Source: an uncultured Alphaproteobacteria bacterium (GTDB taxonomy: Bacteria > Pseudomonadota > Alphaproteobacteria > Rhodobacterales > Rhodobacteraceae). Taken from it: 64,000 bases of DNA. The DNA is taken from the NCBI GenBank assembly GCA_902533625.1, contig CACAMI010000001.1:62001-126000 (forward strand). The letters run 5' to 3'. Under the pieces are notes generated by a model that saw nothing but the letters and a program-made list of their open reading frames with translations, ran no database searches and had not been told where the DNA came from. The translations under genes were made by a program, and so were the position numbers. Below, in pieces: positions 54,172-64,000 of this stretch. Numbering within the stretch: the first letter of the stretch is position 1; each line of letters opens with the position of its first letter.

Positions 54172-55076
54172 TTGCTCCTACTAATTACAAATTTTGCCAA
54201 TTTAATTAGGTTAGAACTTTTGGGACCAAAATCTGATATAGTCTCGCATGCATCCTCAATCAATAACTTAGCTTTCTTTTTGGCTTCATTTAGCCCCAAA
54301 AGTGATATGAAAGTAACTTTTCCAGCATCTTTGTCTTTTTGCGTTTTTTTCCCTACTTTGGATTCAATGCCCTCTATATCTAAAATATCATCCTGAATTT
54401 GGAATGCTAAACCAAGTGAGTTAGCATAATTTTCCATTTTGGATAGAGATTGGCCTGCTAACAGAGGTCCAGTTATTGCTGACCACCTTATTAATGCTCC
54501 GGTTTTAAAATCCTGTAATTTGATAATATCTTCAAGACTTAAAATGGCGTAATTAACTTCTGCAGAAATGTCAGCTTCTTGACCAGAGACCATTCCCCCA
54601 ACCCCAGCTGAAAGACTCATTTGGTAAATTAAATTACTTCGCTTTTCCCCGTCAGGATGTGTTTCGGGCATAGCCAATATTTCAAAAGCCTTACACTGTA
54701 GAGCATCTCCAGTTAAAATAGCCGTGGCTTCATCCCATTTAACATGAACTGTAGGCTGCCCACGCCTTAAGTCGTCGTTGTCCATTGACGGTAAATCATC
54801 ATGAACTAGGGAATACGCATGCATGCACTCAATGGCAGCTCCAGATTGCAGGGCACACTGGGTGTCTATCTCATATAATTTACAACTTTCCATAGAAAGA
54901 TATGCTCTTATTCGCTTTCCGCCGTTAAGCAAAGCGTATCGCATCGATGACGTAATTTTTTCCTCTATTGTATTTTCTTTGGAAGGTAATAGCTTTTTCA
55001 AATGTACTTCAATTTCAAAGGCTCTGACCTTTAGATGTTTTTCGAATTCATCTGAGTTAAAATTTTCCAGTTCCAA
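54168..55076 (-). CDS. ispA: Farnesyl diphosphate synthase
   Basis: Short-chain trans-prenyltransferase joining isopentenyl diphosphate to DMAPP and GPP. The first Asp-rich motif is SLVHDDLPSMDNDDLRRGQ and the second is AFQIQDDILDIEG, with GKTVHV-like substrate region GQPTVHVKWDEA. At 302 residues it is of normal size. The start appears to be TTG at 55076, 10 bp after xseB. In related genomes dxs often follows; here the operon ends at a convergent gene. Confidence 0.93.
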   Translation of the reverse strand: MELENFNSDEFEKHLKVRAFEIEVHLKKLLPSKENTIEEKITSSMRYALLNGGKRIRAYLSMESCKLYEIDTQCALQSGAAIECMHAYSLVHDDLPSMDNDDLRRGQPTVHVKWDEATAILTGDALQCKAFEILAMPETHPDGEKRSNLIYQMSLSAGVGGMVSGQEADISAEVNYAILSLEDIIKLQDFKTGALIRWSAITGPLLAGQSLSKMENYANSLGLAFQIQDDILDIEGIESKVGKKTQKDKDAGKVTFISLLGLNEAKKKAKLLIEDACETISDFGPKSSNLIKLAKFVISRSN

Positions 55077-55086
55077 TTCCGGTTCT

Positions 55087-55320
55087 CTATTCAGAATCTA
55101 TAACGGAAACTTCTCCATCTTTTTCAAGAGAAATTTTGGATATTTTTTTTTCTGCAACTTTCAATTTGTTTTCACAATGTATCCTAAGTTTCGCGCCCTG
55201 TTCAAATAATTCTATGGATTTTTCCAACTCAACATTACCATTCTCTAACTCTTCTACAATCCTTTGTAGATCTTTCATTGCTTCTTCAAACGAAAGTTTG
55301 GATATTTCATTTTCTTCCAT
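55087..55320 (-). CDS. xseB: Exodeoxyribonuclease VII small subunit
   Basis: Small helical subunit of exonuclease VII, which degrades single-stranded DNA. The 77-residue protein has the family core LSFEEAMKDLQRIVEELENG then NVELEKSIELFEQGAKLR. It starts one base after the deacetylase stop and ends 10 bp before ispA. xseA is not in the window. Confidence 0.95.
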   Translation of the reverse strand: MEENEISKLSFEEAMKDLQRIVEELENGNVELEKSIELFEQGAKLRIHCENKLKVAEKKISKISLEKDGEVSVIDSE

Positions 55321-55321
55321 T

Positions 55322-56251
55322 TTAGCCCTCCATAAGCGCCTTTACATGAAAAGCCACAGACTCTCCCAATGCAGAAAGATTGTAGCCACCTTCTAACGAA
55401 GATACCATTCTTTTTTTGCAAAGTTTTTCGGCCACAAAGCACATCTTTTGAGTGATTTTATAGTAGTCTTCGGAAAGCCAATTAAGATTAGCTAAGGGAT
55501 CATTCTTGTGGGCATCGAAACCTGCTGACAGCAATATAATATCTGGACTAAAATTTTCAATTTTAGGAAGAATTGTCTCGTCCATGACCTTAAGGTAATG
55601 AGATCCGTCAGTTCCAGATCTTAAGGGTACATTCAAAATATTGTTAAATGCTCCAGTTTCGTCCGAATAGCCGCTTCCTGGAAATAAAGGCATCTGATGT
55701 GAGGAAATAAAAAGGATGTTTTTTTCGTTCCAAATGAGATTTTGTGTGCCATTACCGTGGTGCACATCAAAATCAAGAATAGCAACTTTACTTATTGATT
55801 TATGGCTTAAAGCATATTTGGCTCCAATCGCAACATTTCCAAATATACAAAAACCCATAGCTTTATTTCTCTCAGCATGGTGACCCGGTGGACGAGTTGC
55901 ACAGAAGGCATTTTTTGCTTCACCACCCATAACAAGATCAATCGCTTGTTTTACAGATCCAATACCGTAAAGTGCTGCGGGGAGACTGTCTCTGTTAACA
56001 ATGGTGTCGGCATCCAAATTACTCTGCTCCAAATGGGTGGATTTTTCTATTATTAAATCCAAATGGTCTTTTGAGTGAAGACTAAGTACATCTTGGAAGC
56101 TCCCTATTTCAGCCTTTTTTTTATGTAGGTTGCTAAACGAATCAGAATTTAGGGTGCTAATTATAGTTTTTAATCGTAAAACCTGCTCAGGGTGCCCTAT
56201 AGGGTTTATGTGCTTATTGCATTCTGGGTTAGAAATAAATACTGTTTTCAT
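55322..56251 (-). CDS. Histone deacetylase-like amidohydrolase
   Basis: Zinc-dependent deacetylase of the HDAC/AcuC/acetylpolyamine amidohydrolase superfamily, 309 residues. The active site motifs are TRPPGHHAERNKAMGFCIF, VAILDFDVHHGNGTQNLIW (zinc Asp and His) and LLSAGFDAHKNDPLANLNW. Bacterial members deacetylate polyamines or proteins; the substrate here is unknown. It heads an operon with xseB and ispA, a conserved arrangement in Rhodobacterales. Confidence 0.92.
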   Translation of the reverse strand: MKTVFISNPECNKHINPIGHPEQVLRLKTIISTLNSDSFSNLHKKKAEIGSFQDVLSLHSKDHLDLIIEKSTHLEQSNLDADTIVNRDSLPAALYGIGSVKQAIDLVMGGEAKNAFCATRPPGHHAERNKAMGFCIFGNVAIGAKYALSHKSISKVAILDFDVHHGNGTQNLIWNEKNILFISSHQMPLFPGSGYSDETGAFNNILNVPLRSGTDGSHYLKVMDETILPKIENFSPDIILLSAGFDAHKNDPLANLNWLSEDYYKITQKMCFVAEKLCKKRMVSSLEGGYNLSALGESVAFHVKALMEG

Positions 56252-56300
56252 TTCATTTCACTCAATCTTTCTCAAAATATTTAGAATTAATTAAATTATA

Positions 56301-57203
56301 ATGCCAGAATTGCCAGAAGTTGAAACGGTGTGTCAAGGAATTAAGCCAGCATTGGTGGGATCAAAATTTCTAGATGTCATACTTAATCGTTCAAATTTGA
56401 GGTGGCCATTACCTAGCGATATGCCAAAAAGGCTAAAATTTTCTCTAGTAAAAAAAGTGAGTAGGCGTGGAAAATATATTCTTATTGAGATGGATAATTT
56501 AAATACTTTGATTATTCATCTAGGAATGACCGGACGAATTATAATTATTAAAGACGAGTTATCTCAGGAAGATGTGGGCGCTTTTTATCATAACACTGCC
56601 AGAAACAGTAAAACTTTGACTAAGGTATGGGAAAAGCATGATCACGTTGTTTTTAAGTTTGTTAATATGAAAGGAAAGGAGCAAAATTTGATCTACAATG
56701 ACACCAGGAGATTTGGAGCAATGGATTTGGTTAAATCCGAGGCGGTTTTATCTCATAAATGGTTGAGAAATTTGGGTCCTGAGCCTCTAAGCAGTGAGTT
56801 CTCTTTGAAATATCTCGAGAAGAGACTTACAAGAAAAAAAAATACCATTAAATCAGCATTAATGAGTCAAGAGGTAGTGGCAGGAATTGGAAATATTTAT
56901 GCTTCAGAAATTTTATGGAAATCTCGGGTTTCACCATTGAGGCTTTCCGACACTTTAAGAAGAATAGAAATAAATAGAATAATAAAAGAGACAAAAAATG
57001 TATTAAATAATGCAATCCTCAAGGGAGGTTCTTCATTAAAGGATTTTAGAAATACGTCTGGAGGCATAGGTTATTTTCAAATGCACTTTAGCGTATATGA
57101 TAGAGAGAAAGAAAGTTGCAAGAATAAAAAATGTTCGAATAAGATTCAGAGAATTATCCAAAGTGGAAGATCGTCATTTTTTTGTAACAATTGTCAGCAT
57201 TGA
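56301..57203 (+). CDS. mutM: Formamidopyrimidine-DNA glycosylase (Fpg/MutM)
   Basis: Base-excision repair glycosylase that removes 8-oxoguanine. The N-terminal catalytic proline follows the start in MPELPEVETVCQG. The helix-two-turn-helix has ALMSQEVVAGIGNIYASEIL, and the zinc finger is CKNKKC...CNNCQ at the C-terminus, with a four-residue gap between the first two cysteines. At 300 residues it is slightly longer than average, with a lysine-rich insert near residue 105. Confidence 0.95.
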   Translation: MPELPEVETVCQGIKPALVGSKFLDVILNRSNLRWPLPSDMPKRLKFSLVKKVSRRGKYILIEMDNLNTLIIHLGMTGRIIIIKDELSQEDVGAFYHNTARNSKTLTKVWEKHDHVVFKFVNMKGKEQNLIYNDTRRFGAMDLVKSEAVLSHKWLRNLGPEPLSSEFSLKYLEKRLTRKKNTIKSALMSQEVVAGIGNIYASEILWKSRVSPLRLSDTLRRIEINRIIKETKNVLNNAILKGGSSLKDFRNTSGGIGYFQMHFSVYDREKESCKNKKCSNKIQRIIQSGRSSFFCNNCQH

Positions 57204-57280
57204 CATTGACCTCTAATATTAATAGCTAGTAATAAATTTTTATTAATGATTCAGAATTAGAAAAGGCATATTATACTTAG

Positions 57281-58057
57281 ATGGCTTATAAATTTTTTGA
57301 AGTAGAAAATGATAATCACGTAAGAATTATACAAATTAATAGGCCGGATGCCCTTAATGCTCTTAATGCAGAGCTTCTGTCGGAACTTGCAGCTTTGATA
57401 ATTGAATGCCAAAGGGATAAGAGTGTTAGAGCAGTGGTGCTTACTGGGACAGAAAAAGTTTTTGCTGCCGGTGCAGATATAAAAGACATGCATGACAAGG
57501 GTTTTGTAGATATAGTGGAAAGTGATTTTTTTAGACCAGCTATAGAAGCCATAGAAAACCTTGAAAAACCCCTTATAGCAGCTGTTTCAGGATATGCTTT
57601 AGGTGGTGGCTGCGAGTTGGCAATGATGTGTGATTTTATTATCTGTTCAGAATCAGCTCAATTTGGTCAGCCCGAGATTAACTTGGGGGTAATGGCAGGT
57701 ATAGGTGGAACGCAAAGGTTAACAAAATTTGTGGGAAAATCAAAATCTATGGAAATGCACTTGACTGGGCGTTTTATGAATGCGGAAGAAGCAGAAAGAA
57801 GTGGTTTGGTAAGTAGGATTGTGCCAACAAGCGAATTAAGGCAGGAGGTTGTTGAAGTAGCTGGGAAAATAGCGGAGAAATCATCTCTGTCCGTTAGGTA
57901 TATTAAAGAGTCGGTCAATAGGTCATACGAAACGGGCCTGAGCGAAGGGTTAAGGTTTGAAAGAAAAAGCTTTCATTCTCTATTTGGAACTGATGACAAA
58001 GAAGAAGGTATGACCGCCTTTATTGAAAAAAGAAAACCTCACTTTAGAAATCAATAA
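57281..58057 (+). CDS. Enoyl-CoA hydratase
   Basis: Crotonase-family enzyme of fatty-acid beta-oxidation, hydrating trans-2-enoyl-CoA. The oxyanion-hole regions are FAAGADIKDM and SGYALGGGCELAMMCDF, and the two catalytic glutamates lie in GGGCELAMMC and GQPEINLGVMAG. At 258 residues it matches short-chain FadB1-type hydratases. It precedes rpsT and dnaA, an arrangement common in Rhodobacterales. Confidence 0.93.
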   Translation: MAYKFFEVENDNHVRIIQINRPDALNALNAELLSELAALIIECQRDKSVRAVVLTGTEKVFAAGADIKDMHDKGFVDIVESDFFRPAIEAIENLEKPLIAAVSGYALGGGCELAMMCDFIICSESAQFGQPEINLGVMAGIGGTQRLTKFVGKSKSMEMHLTGRFMNAEEAERSGLVSRIVPTSELRQEVVEVAGKIAEKSSLSVRYIKESVNRSYETGLSEGLRFERKSFHSLFGTDDKEEGMTAFIEKRKPHFRNQ

Positions 58058-58070
58058 GAGACAACAGTGA

Positions 58071-58107
58071 TTGACAAAGAAAAGTTCTGTGTGTATCGAA
58101 GAACTTT
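58071..58107 (+). promoter_or_regulatory. rpsT promoter candidate and leader hairpin
   Basis: A perfect -35 TTGACA (58071-58076) is followed by 17 bp and a weak -10 TATCGA (58094-58099). A perfect inverted repeat, AAAGTTCT (58081-58088) and AGAACTTT (58100-58107), overlaps this region and ends 19 bp before the rpsT ATG. Both cannot act in one transcript if the promoter is as drawn; the repeat may be an operator, or part of a leader transcribed from further upstream. Confidence 0.45.
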
Positions 58108-58126
58108 GAAATATGGAGAAAAATAA

Positions 58127-58390
58127 ATGGCTAACACGCCACAATCTAAGAAGAGAGCTCGGCAGATTCAAAAGAAAACAGAGATTAAAAAATCTCGCAG
58201 ATCAAGGATCAAGACTTTTATAAGGCTTGTTGAAGAAAATGTGCTAAAAGGTGACAAGAAAAATGCTAAAGAGCAATTTGCATTTGCGGAACCAGAGATA
58301 CAAAGAGGTGTTTCAAAGGGCATATTAAAAAAGAATACTGCAGCTAGGAAAATATCTCAGCTATCGGGGAAAATAAAAGCACTTTCATAG
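58127..58390 (+). CDS. rpsT: 30S ribosomal protein S20
   Basis: Primary 16S rRNA-binding protein, 87 residues and highly basic. It begins MANTPQSKKRARQIQKK and has SRRSRIKTFIRLVEE and GILKKNTAARKISQLS, all typical. TATGGAGAA precedes the ATG. Its position just before dnaA is the standard arrangement in this order. Confidence 0.97.
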   Translation: MANTPQSKKRARQIQKKTEIKKSRRSRIKTFIRLVEENVLKGDKKNAKEQFAFAEPEIQRGVSKGILKKNTAARKISQLSGKIKALS

Positions 58391-58431
58391 AAAATAAATT
58401 AAAAAATTTCTATGTTCCTATTTCAGTCCTA

Positions 58432-58460
58432 TTGATAGAATCAGAAGACCGTCATAAAAT
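58432..58460 (+). promoter_or_regulatory. dnaA promoter
   Basis: TTGATA (58432-58437), a 17-bp spacer and TAAAAT (58455-58460) match the vegetative sigma-70 consensus at five of six positions each. The predicted transcript would begin about 70 bp before the dnaA ATG. A palindrome ATTACGTAAT (58514-58523) lies between. No perfect DnaA box occurs in this 145-bp interval, so classical autoregulation by DnaA is not evident. Confidence 0.65.
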
Positions 58461-58535
58461 TAATTTTATTAATAGATTCCCTATAAAAGTTTAGTTTCTA
58501 TTTACTAAAGATGATTACGTAATTTTGGATGGTTA

Positions 58536-59924
58536 ATGTCATATCAGGAAATAGATAAAGATATCTGGGAAAGCATCTCGGAAAGATTAAAAAGAGAAAT
58601 TGGTCAAAGTGCTTTTGAAAACTGGTTGAAGCCTCTTAAATTCATAGAAATATCAGATAAAAGTGCAAAATTTAGGTCTCCAACTGGATTTATTGGGGAT
58701 TGGGTTAATCGTAATTATGGTGAAAAAATCGTTGGTGCTTTTCAGTCTGACGGTTTTCAGATTGACCGTTTAGAGTTTATGTCAATAATTCAACCTAGAA
58801 GTGACTCAAAGAAAACTCATACCAAGGTTGATTTTATAAAAAAAACCGAACCAAAAAGAGGGCTAGTAGAATCCGATTCTGAGCTTCCAGGATCTCCTTT
58901 AGACAAACGTTTTACTTTTGAAAGCTTTGTGGTTGGAAAACCTAACGAGCTTGCTCATGCTGCAGCCAGAAGGGTGGCTGAGTCAGATTCAGTATCATTT
59001 AACCCACTATTTCTTTATGGTGGAGTAGGCTTGGGGAAGACCCATTTGATGCATGCAATTGCGTGGAAAGTTAGAGCGCAAAAAAAGCAATCCAAAATCT
59101 TATATCTTTCTGCCGAACAATTTATGTATAGATTTGTACAAGCTTTGAGATTTAAAGATATGCACGGTTTTAAGCAGTTATTTAGATCTGTTGATATGTT
59201 AATGGTTGATGATGTGCAGTTTATAGCAGGAAAGGAATCCACTCAGGATGAGTTTTTCCACACATTTAATGCTTTGATAGATCAGGGTAAACATATAGTT
59301 ATTTCTGCAGATAGAGCACCTGGAGAAATAGATGGCTTAGAAGAAAGAATTAAATCTCGTTTGGCCTGGGGCTTAGTAGTCGATTTGCACCCAACCGATT
59401 ACGAACTTAGATTGGGAATATTGCAGGCAAAGATTGAAACTCATTCGGTTTATCATCCTGAAGTCGTAATTTCTGATGGAATTCTTGAGTTTCTGGCGCA
59501 TAGGATCTCGTCTAATGTTAGGGTATTGGAGGGTGCTTTAACCAGATTATTTGCCTTTGCATCTTTGGTCGGTAAAGAGATAGATATGGATATGGTGCAA
59601 GAATGCCTTGCTGACATATTAAGGGTATCAGATCGAAAGGTAACAATAGAAGAAATCATTAGAAAAGTAGCGGAGCATTACAATCTTAGAATGACAGATT
59701 TAATGTCTGCAAGGAGGTCTAGATCAATAGCAAGGCCTCGACAAGTAGCAATGTTTCTTTCTAAAATGCTTACTTCAAAATCTTTACCAGAGATAGGTAG
59801 AAGGTTTGGGGGTAGGGACCATACTACCGTAATTCATGCAGTAAGAAAAATTGAGGAGCTTAAGTTTGTAGATGCTCAGCTTTCAGAAGAGGTAGAAATT
59901 TTAAGAAGAATGTTAGAAGCTTAA
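58536..59924 (+). CDS. dnaA: Chromosomal replication initiator DnaA
   Basis: AAA+ initiator that binds DnaA boxes and opens oriC. Domain I (about 1-80) is followed by a short linker, the AAA+ domain with Walker A LYGGVGLGKTHLMHAIAW and Walker B LMVDDVQFIAGKE, and domain IV with the DNA-binding signature GRRFGGRDHTTVIHAVRKIE. At 462 residues it is complete. The ATG is supported by GGATGG upstream. Confidence 0.97.
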   Translation: MSYQEIDKDIWESISERLKREIGQSAFENWLKPLKFIEISDKSAKFRSPTGFIGDWVNRNYGEKIVGAFQSDGFQIDRLEFMSIIQPRSDSKKTHTKVDFIKKTEPKRGLVESDSELPGSPLDKRFTFESFVVGKPNELAHAAARRVAESDSVSFNPLFLYGGVGLGKTHLMHAIAWKVRAQKKQSKILYLSAEQFMYRFVQALRFKDMHGFKQLFRSVDMLMVDDVQFIAGKESTQDEFFHTFNALIDQGKHIVISADRAPGEIDGLEERIKSRLAWGLVVDLHPTDYELRLGILQAKIETHSVYHPEVVISDGILEFLAHRISSNVRVLEGALTRLFAFASLVGKEIDMDMVQECLADILRVSDRKVTIEEIIRKVAEHYNLRMTDLMSARRSRSIARPRQVAMFLSKMLTSKSLPEIGRRFGGRDHTTVIHAVRKIEELKFVDAQLSEEVEILRRMLEA

Positions 59925-59937
59925 TAATTAAATTAAT

Positions 59938-59966
59938 TTGACCCGTTTTTTTTAACAATATACACT
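59938..59966 (+). promoter_or_regulatory. dnaN promoter candidate
   Basis: TTGACC (59938-59943), a 17-bp spacer containing a run of eight T, and TACACT (59961-59966) form a plausible vegetative promoter in the 87-bp dnaA-dnaN gap. It would let dnaN, recF and perhaps gyrB be transcribed independently of dnaA. Confidence 0.5.
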
Positions 59967-60011
59967 AGAAATTGTTTTTCGCTTATAGCTTATATTTAAA
60001 TTGGGAACAGT

Positions 60012-61130
60012 ATGAAAATTGACGTAGAGCGCAATGATTTGCTTAGGGTGATGAGCAGAGCGCAATCAATAGTGGAAAGAAGAACAACTATTCCTATATT
60101 GAGCAATATTTTAATAGAAGCACATGATAATAAGGTAAGTTGTAGGACTACAGACCTTGATATTGAAATTATTGATATACTTGAGGCAACTATAGAAGGA
60201 AGTGGAGCAGTAACAGTAAATGCTAATACCCTTTATGAAATTGTTAGAAAATTGAAAGAGGGAGCACGCCTTAATTTACATTATGATCAACAAAAAGGTC
60301 GACTTGAACTAAGGTCTGGTAGGTCAAGTTTTTCTCTGGCCACTTTGTCAAAAGATGATTTTCCCATGATGGCATCGTCTGAATATGAGTGTAATTTTTC
60401 TATCCCTTCTAATAATTTAAGGAGGTTGCTTGAGAAATCAAAGTTTGCAATGTCATCAGAAGAGACGCGTTATTATTTGAACGGCGTTTACCTCCATTGC
60501 AGTGAGGAAGATGGAAAAAAAGTCTTGCGTGCTGTAGCTACAGATGGGCATCGATTAGCAAGAATTGATTGTGACCTTCCAGATACCGCAGATCAAATCC
60601 CTGGGGTAATAATCCCAAGGAAAACAGTTGGAGAAGTTCGATCGATTTTGGACGGAATAGAGGAAAGAATTGCAGTGTCAGTGTCTCCAAATAAAATCAG
60701 ATTTTCCAACTCTGGAACCACGATAACTTCCAAGGTAATAGATGGAACATTTCCAGATTACTCGAGAGTAATACCAAAAGAGAATAAAAACAGAATGGAA
60801 GTTGATGCAGATGAATTCTCTAAGGCTGTAGATAGGGTTTCAACTGTCTCTTTGGATAAGGCTAGAGCAGTTAAGTTAATTTTATCTGAAGATAAATTAT
60901 TGTTATCGGTTAATTCACCCGAAAGTGGTGCTGCAAATGAAGAGCTGATAGTTGCCTATTCAGATGAAAAAATTGAGATTGGGTTTAACGCAAAATACTT
61001 GCAGGAGTTAGCATCGCAAGTCGAGAAGGAAAACGCGGTTTTTTTCTTCAAGTCTTCTGGTGATCCAGCCCTAATGCAAGAAGGAAAAGATGATAGTGCC
61101 ATATACGTAGTAATGCCAATGAGGGTTTAA
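60012..61130 (+). CDS. dnaN: DNA polymerase III beta sliding clamp
   Basis: Ring-shaped processivity factor of the replicase. The first domain starts MKIDVERNDLLRVMSRAQSI and contains ERRTTIPILSNILIEA; RAVATDGHRLARID and IEIGFNAKYLQE are conserved in the second and third domains, and the C-terminus AIYVVMPMRV is the usual clamp ending. At 372 residues it is complete. Confidence 0.97.
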   Translation: MKIDVERNDLLRVMSRAQSIVERRTTIPILSNILIEAHDNKVSCRTTDLDIEIIDILEATIEGSGAVTVNANTLYEIVRKLKEGARLNLHYDQQKGRLELRSGRSSFSLATLSKDDFPMMASSEYECNFSIPSNNLRRLLEKSKFAMSSEETRYYLNGVYLHCSEEDGKKVLRAVATDGHRLARIDCDLPDTADQIPGVIIPRKTVGEVRSILDGIEERIAVSVSPNKIRFSNSGTTITSKVIDGTFPDYSRVIPKENKNRMEVDADEFSKAVDRVSTVSLDKARAVKLILSEDKLLLSVNSPESGAANEELIVAYSDEKIEIGFNAKYLQELASQVEKENAVFFFKSSGDPALMQEGKDDSAIYVVMPMRV

Positions 61131-61150
61131 CCTAGGAAGTTGCGCTTTAT

Positions 61151-62236
61151 ATGGCCGGTATTTTTTTAAAGTCATTAATCTTAAATCATTTCAGAAGTTA
61201 TAAAAAGGAAACACTTAATTTCTCTTCAATTGGGACTGTTTTCACTGGACCTAATGGCAGCGGTAAGACTAATATACTGGAAGCAATTTCCCTTTTTTCT
61301 CCAGGTAGAGGTTTGCGAAAATCCAAAAATTATGAAAACTCTCGTAAGCCCGAGAATTATGGCTGGAAGATACAAGGAACTTTTGAAGGGTTAGAAGAAG
61401 TATATGAACTTGAAGTATCTTTTCAAGAATCAGGTGACAAAAAAACGAGCCTAGACGGCAAAAAAACTACACAATCAAAGATGAATGATTTAGTGAAAAT
61501 TCTTTGGATTACTCCTCAAATGGATAGACTTTGGACATCTGGGGCATTGGAAAGAAGAAATTTTATAGATAGAATTACATATGGGTTTTATCCCAACCAC
61601 GGGAAATTTCTACTATATTACGAAAAACTAGTTAGAGAAAGAAACGAACTTTTTCGGCTAGGAAACTATGAAAAAAGCTGGATGGATTCTCTGGAGGTTC
61701 AAATTGTTAATTATGGAATTGAAATTTTTCGTAATAGATCTGACACAATACAAACTCTAAACAAGTCTGCAAAGGTGCAAGAAAATTTTCCTAAGCCAAA
61801 ACTTGAAATTCTGGGTGAAAATTTCATCAATAAAGACACATATCTAATGAAGCTGAGAGATAATCGTAATCTAGATAATTTTTCTGGCAGAACATCAGTC
61901 GGACCGCATAAATCTGATTTAAATTTGATTTATATTGATAAAGGTATAGATGCTAAAGATTGCTCCACTGGAGAACAAAAAGCTCTTTTAGTATCTATTA
62001 TTTTGTCTATGTCTAGAGAAATAGTAAAACTTTTTGGAGTGCCACCTATTCTACTGTTGGATGAAATTGGAGCACATCTCGATCATGAAAGAAGAAATGA
62101 ACTGATATTGCAACTTTTTGCGCTTAAGGCCCAGTTCTTTATTACTGCGACTGATCAAAGTTTTTTTAAGTATGATTATGATGACTTGAATTATGTAGAA
62201 ATCCTTAATAAAGGCGGAAATTCTTATATAAAATAA
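61151..62236 (+). CDS. recF: DNA replication and repair protein RecF
   Basis: SMC-like ATPase that helps load RecA at gaps through RecOR. Walker A is FTGPNGSGKTNILEAISLFS, the signature is DCSTGEQKALLVSIIL and Walker B is ILLLDEIGAHLDHERRN. It begins with LKSLILNHFRSYKKE, typical of the family. At 361 residues it is full length. It follows dnaN by 20 bp. Confidence 0.95.
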   Translation: MAGIFLKSLILNHFRSYKKETLNFSSIGTVFTGPNGSGKTNILEAISLFSPGRGLRKSKNYENSRKPENYGWKIQGTFEGLEEVYELEVSFQESGDKKTSLDGKKTTQSKMNDLVKILWITPQMDRLWTSGALERRNFIDRITYGFYPNHGKFLLYYEKLVRERNELFRLGNYEKSWMDSLEVQIVNYGIEIFRNRSDTIQTLNKSAKVQENFPKPKLEILGENFINKDTYLMKLRDNRNLDNFSGRTSVGPHKSDLNLIYIDKGIDAKDCSTGEQKALLVSIILSMSREIVKLFGVPPILLLDEIGAHLDHERRNELILQLFALKAQFFITATDQSFFKYDYDDLNYVEILNKGGNSYIK

Positions 62237-62292
62237 AGTTAACAAATTTTATTCCTTTTAGTGACAAATAAATCTAATTATATTATCGTTAA

Positions 62293-64000
<1,708 letters not shown>

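Noticed and set aside
58514-58523. ATTACGTAAT palindrome before dnaA
   Set aside because: Only 10 bp and AT-rich; noted in the dnaA promoter entry but too short to call an operator.

Overview
The window is a gene-dense, AT-rich (roughly one third G+C by eye) piece of a bacterial chromosome. Gene content and order point to an alphaproteobacterium of the Rhodobacterales. The pointers are rdgB-rph-hrcA-grpE, ptsN-hpf-lptBAC-kdsD-rnd, the NDUFA9-like gene near uppP/GST/queG, an IalB-family protein, HDAC-xseB-ispA, and rpsT-dnaA-dnaN-recF-gyrB. Low G+C, overlapping genes and no intergenic gap above about 250 bp suggest a streamlined, probably marine lineage; this placement is inferred from the sequence alone. 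I count 61 protein genes (gyrB cut by the right edge). I see no rRNA, tRNA, CRISPR array, insertion sequence or clear pseudogene.

Region by region: (1) 96-10688, minus strand: a continuous block rph-rdgB-xdhA-xdhB-xdhC followed by a BMP-type ABC transporter (ATPase, two permeases, binding protein), reading as purine uptake and xanthine oxidation joined to housekeeping genes. (2) 10801-18323: protein-quality control and mismatch repair, with hrcA-grpE facing dnaK-dnaJ-mutS; dnaK has an RpoH-type promoter whose spacer contains a perfect DnaA box, one of two in a tandem repeat. (3) 18570-23057: ptsN, a short hibernation factor, LPS export genes lptB/lptA/lptC, arabinose-5-phosphate isomerase and RNase D. 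(4) 23207-31280: NDUFA9-like protein, uppP, a glutathione transferase, queG, an SDR protein, a CAP lipoprotein between two L,D-transpeptidases, rlmN and an IalB-like protein. (5) 31468-35217: leuC-leuD-leuB-GNAT. (6) 35231-46429: an unusual chemosensory island. (7) 46437-51533: a peptide-type ABC importer lacking local ATPase genes, and an FAD monooxygenase. (8) 51665-58057: asd, M17 aminopeptidase, ispA, xseB, deacetylase, mutM, enoyl-CoA hydratase. (9) 58127-64000: rpsT and the dnaA-dnaN-recF-gyrB replication cluster.

The most interesting part is region 6. A minus-strand operon encodes a three-domain CheW-like protein, a CheB with altered but aligned catalytic motifs, a free receiver domain, a compact CheA, a 103-residue CheW-like fragment, CheR, an acyl-CoA synthetase and a large receptor. 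Diverging from it are three genes: two stand-alone proteins resembling cyclic-nucleotide-binding domains without any DNA-binding part, and between them a protein I cannot assign. No flagellar, pilus or canonical single-domain cheW gene is present, so this looks like a chemosensory array with an output other than standard flagellar control.

Many genes appear to start with TTG (ptsN, lptB, lptA, uppP, queG, rlmN, cheA, ispA and others). Start sites were chosen from ribosome binding sites and family N-termini where the ORF track was too long.
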